NCBI GenBank assembly: GCA_019217005.1
Contig: JAHBNG010000178.1
Coordinates: 1-25,130, forward strand
DNA: 25,130 nt
DNA from: Chloroflexi bacterium TSY
GTDB lineage: Bacteria > Chloroflexota > Anaerolineae > Caldilineales > Caldilineaceae
Reading direction: 5' to 3'
Every line of letters starts with the position of its first letter. The stretch's first letter is position 1. The notes under the pieces were generated by a model. It did not search any database and had not been told where the DNA came from. It saw only the letters and a program-made list of their open reading frames with translations. The position numbers and the translations under genes were made by a program. Positions 24,814-25,130 of the stretch are shown here, one piece after another.

Positions 24814-25130
24814 ATGCTTCCCAACTCAGCAAATATCGTCATCATTGGTGGCGGTCTTGAGGTGCAAGCGCCGCGTTTCAGTTAACGAAAGATGGACATC
24901 AAGATATTGTCCTGCTCGATCGCGGCCCATTGGCGAACAGGACAACCCGTTTGCGGCGGGACAAACGGCTTATCTGTCGGCCTCGTCAGATCGGTTACCT
25001 TAACAACCTATTGCCTGGATTTTGGAACACTTTGCCGACAGAACAGGGTATCCGATTGATTTTAAACAGCTGGCTGCATTGCCTTGACAGAGGTCTATTT
25101 ACCGAGCTGGAAGCACATCGAGCAGCAGCA
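24814..25130 (+). pseudogene. FAD-dependent oxidoreductase (DAO-like), broken and cut by the window end
   Basis: Starts with ATG 24814 behind AAGAGGA. The N-terminus MLPNSANIVIIGGG is the FAD dinucleotide-binding motif start. A frameshift near 24858 then leads on to LTKDGHQDIVLLDRGPL, the second strand with the ribose-binding Asp. Downstream GLVRSVTLTTY-like sequence appears only after further frame changes, resembling sarcosine or dimethylglycine dehydrogenase-type members of the DAO family. At least two indels are visible and the gene runs off the right edge. With the upstream epimerase gene it may once have been one unit, now split by IS copy 3. The substrate is uncertain. Confidence 0.75.

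Noticed and set aside
1..25130. A novel defence, toxin-antitoxin or phage system
   Set aside because: No nuclease, helicase, integrase, reverse transcriptase or toxin-antitoxin pair was recognised; the short paired open frames are shadows of other genes.

Overview
The window is bacterial accessory DNA from an uncultured, probably environmental or host-associated organism. Taxonomy is uncertain. The mix of phytanoyl-CoA dioxygenase, two Gfo/Idh/MocA oxidoreductases, a xylose-isomerase-like epimerase, an amidohydrolase/deacetylase-type metallohydrolase, an FG-GAP propeller protein and a DDE_5-type transposase is typical of Chloroflexota- or Poribacteria-like genomes. That placement is inference; there is no rRNA or core marker gene here.

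Left part (1-7259). A decayed unrecognised gene (about 130-582) is followed by copy 1 of a 1.5-kb IS4-family element (586-2064). Next come a metal-dependent amidohydrolase broken by about five indels (2076-3316) and an intact serine alpha/beta hydrolase (3375-4343). An AT-rich MBL-fold hydrolase gene is split by a 1549-bp IS701-like element with a 13-bp terminal inverted repeat and a 5-bp target duplication (4476-6792). A two-unit, hairpin-rich tandem repeat (6935-7157) and the first of three 82-bp foldback repeats follow.

Middle part (7260-14947). An alpha/beta hydrolase and a HAD-like protein lacking its catalytic Asp lie on the minus strand. A 155-bp foldback repeat, two adjacent perfect 14-bp palindromes and a frameshifted IS110-family transposase follow; the transposase leader could hold a bridge RNA. 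Then comes an IS cluster in which a DDE_5-type element sits exactly on the end of IS4-family copy 2, truncating a methyltransferase gene. The rest, up to a terminator at 14878-14917, is hairpin-rich repeat DNA.

Right part (14948-25130). A four-gene minus-strand cluster, in transcription order, encodes an AAC(3)-fold acetyltransferase, a PhyH dioxygenase (with an internal deletion), a Gfo/Idh/MocA oxidoreductase and a zinc alcohol dehydrogenase, ending at the terminator. Divergently placed is an FG-GAP propeller protein. Next is a plus-strand pair, Gfo/Idh/MocA oxidoreductase and sugar-phosphate isomerase/epimerase. IS4-family copy 3 lies just upstream of a broken, truncated FAD oxidoreductase. 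These genes suggest oxidation and epimerisation of sugars, polyols or related small molecules.

The most notable property is genome decay. About 8.5 kb of metabolic coding sequence is free of frameshifts, while the neighbouring genes and all five insertion sequences carry many different lesions, alongside at least four families of short foldback repeats. No CRISPR array, tRNA, rRNA or clear new defence system was found.
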